Assembly (NCBI GenBank): GCA_035711465.1
Contig: DASTCC010000122.1
Span: 1 to 5,880, forward strand
DNA: 5,880 bases
From: DASTCC01 sp035711465
Lineage (GTDB): Bacteria; Acidobacteriota; Vicinamibacteria; Vicinamibacterales; SCN-69-37
Direction: 5' to 3'
Part shown: positions 5,496 to 5,880 of the stretch, one piece after another
Layout of the letters: each line of letters starts with the position of its first letter
How positions within the stretch are numbered: the stretch's first letter is position 1
Position numbers and translations under genes: made by a program
The notes under the pieces: model-generated
Told to the model about the DNA's origin: nothing
The model's input: the letters and a program-made list of their open reading frames with translations, nothing else
The model's database searches: none

Positions 5496-5880
5496 CTAGG
5501 TCCTCGAGTAATCGGTGAGCACGGATTTGTCGCCGAGAATGGCGTGCCCGCCGACCTCGCTGCTGCGCCCGATCTTGCAGCCGCGGCCGGCGAGCGCCGG
5601 GCCGATCTGCGCGTCGGCGTCGACCCAGGTATGGGGCCACAGAATCGCGCCGTCGATCGCCGCGCCCTCGCCGATGTGCGAGTGGCGGCCGATGACGCTG
5701 TACGGGCCGACGCGCACGCCTTTCTTGATGACCACCTCTGCGTCGATGAAACACGGCCCCGCGATCGTCACGCCCTCGTCGATCCGCGCCTCGGGCGACA
5801 CGATCGCTTCGCCCGGCGCCGCGGCGAACGGCGGCGCGACGAATCGTCCGTCCATGATGTCACGGTGCGCCTGGCGATAC
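5496..5880 (-). CDS. Sugar-1-phosphate nucleotidyltransferase, C-terminal left-handed beta-helix part (N-terminus outside window)
   Basis: The frame is open from the window edge to a TAG at 5496-5498, giving 127 visible residues. The ATG at 5855 is internal, because the in-frame sequence before it reads YRQAHRDI and continues as MDGRF. That is the usual end of the catalytic domain in GDP-mannose-pyrophosphorylase-like enzymes. It is followed by hexapeptide repeats of a left-handed beta-helix, such as VRVGPYSVIG, HIGEGAAIDG and CKIGRSSEVG. These enzymes join NTP and sugar 1-phosphate into NDP-sugar; the helix usually mediates oligomer contacts or regulation. The catalytic motifs are not in view, so substrate cannot be read. 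Mannose-1-phosphate guanylyltransferase is the best guess from the neighbouring phosphomannomutase, whose start codon lies seven bases after this stop. A glucose-1-phosphate transferase is the main alternative. Confidence 0.85.
   Translation of the reverse strand, partial: YRQAHRDIMDGRFVAPPFAAAPGEAIVSPEARIDEGVTIAGPCFIDAEVVIKKGVRVGPYSVIGRHSHIGEGAAIDGAILWPHTWVDADAQIGPALAGRGCKIGRSSEVGGHAILGDKSVLTDYSRT

Noticed and set aside
4103..5518. Long open frame (471 codons) on the plus strand opposite the phosphomannomutase
   Set aside because: It mirrors the mutase codons. The product is compositionally biased in D, E, R, A and V, with no recognisable motif, whereas the minus-strand frame carries all mutase active-site loops.

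Overview
The window is GC-rich, has dense coding on both strands and several GTG starts. It looks like chromosomal DNA from an acidobacterium, perhaps of the Vicinamibacteria type. The main evidence is two, probably three, proteins resembling the exported VWFA-related family that is expanded in Acidobacteriota (TIGR03436-like). This lineage call is inference from protein family and base composition; no rRNA is present.

Left part, plus strand: the window opens inside the C-terminal end of a likely VWA-family protein (1-501). A 168-base spacer follows, carrying a well-spaced sigma-54-type -24/-12 element. Next come a 68-residue cysteine-rich putative zinc-binding protein (670-876), a 308-residue protein I cannot assign (946-1872), and a complete tRNA-Gly with anticodon CCC (1914-1984). 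The tRNA has an extended -10 box just upstream and no encoded CCA.

Right part, minus strand, read from the right edge leftwards: the C-terminal half of a sugar-1-phosphate nucleotidyltransferase with a left-handed beta-helix (5880-5496, running off the window), a complete phosphomannomutase/phosphoglucomutase (5488-4127), and two paralogous secreted VWA proteins (4119-3124 and 3031-2018). The first two junctions are each exactly 7 bases long, so the mutase, the transferase and the first VWA gene look like one operon. The last VWA gene follows after 92 bases that hold a short tandem heptamer repeat. Mutase plus nucleotidyltransferase would make an activated hexose, most likely GDP-mannose, for surface glycans. 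The linked VWA proteins would be exported to the periplasm or surface, but their partner is unknown.

The two halves converge at the tRNA 3' end and the last VWA stop codon. A branch-free, imperfect 15-bp hairpin spans that junction. No mobile element, CRISPR array, integrase or defence system is visible. No gene-free stretch exceeds 300 bases. The points most worth following are the sigma-54-like promoter, the unassigned 308-residue protein, and the paired two-cysteine VWA proteins tied to sugar-nucleotide genes.
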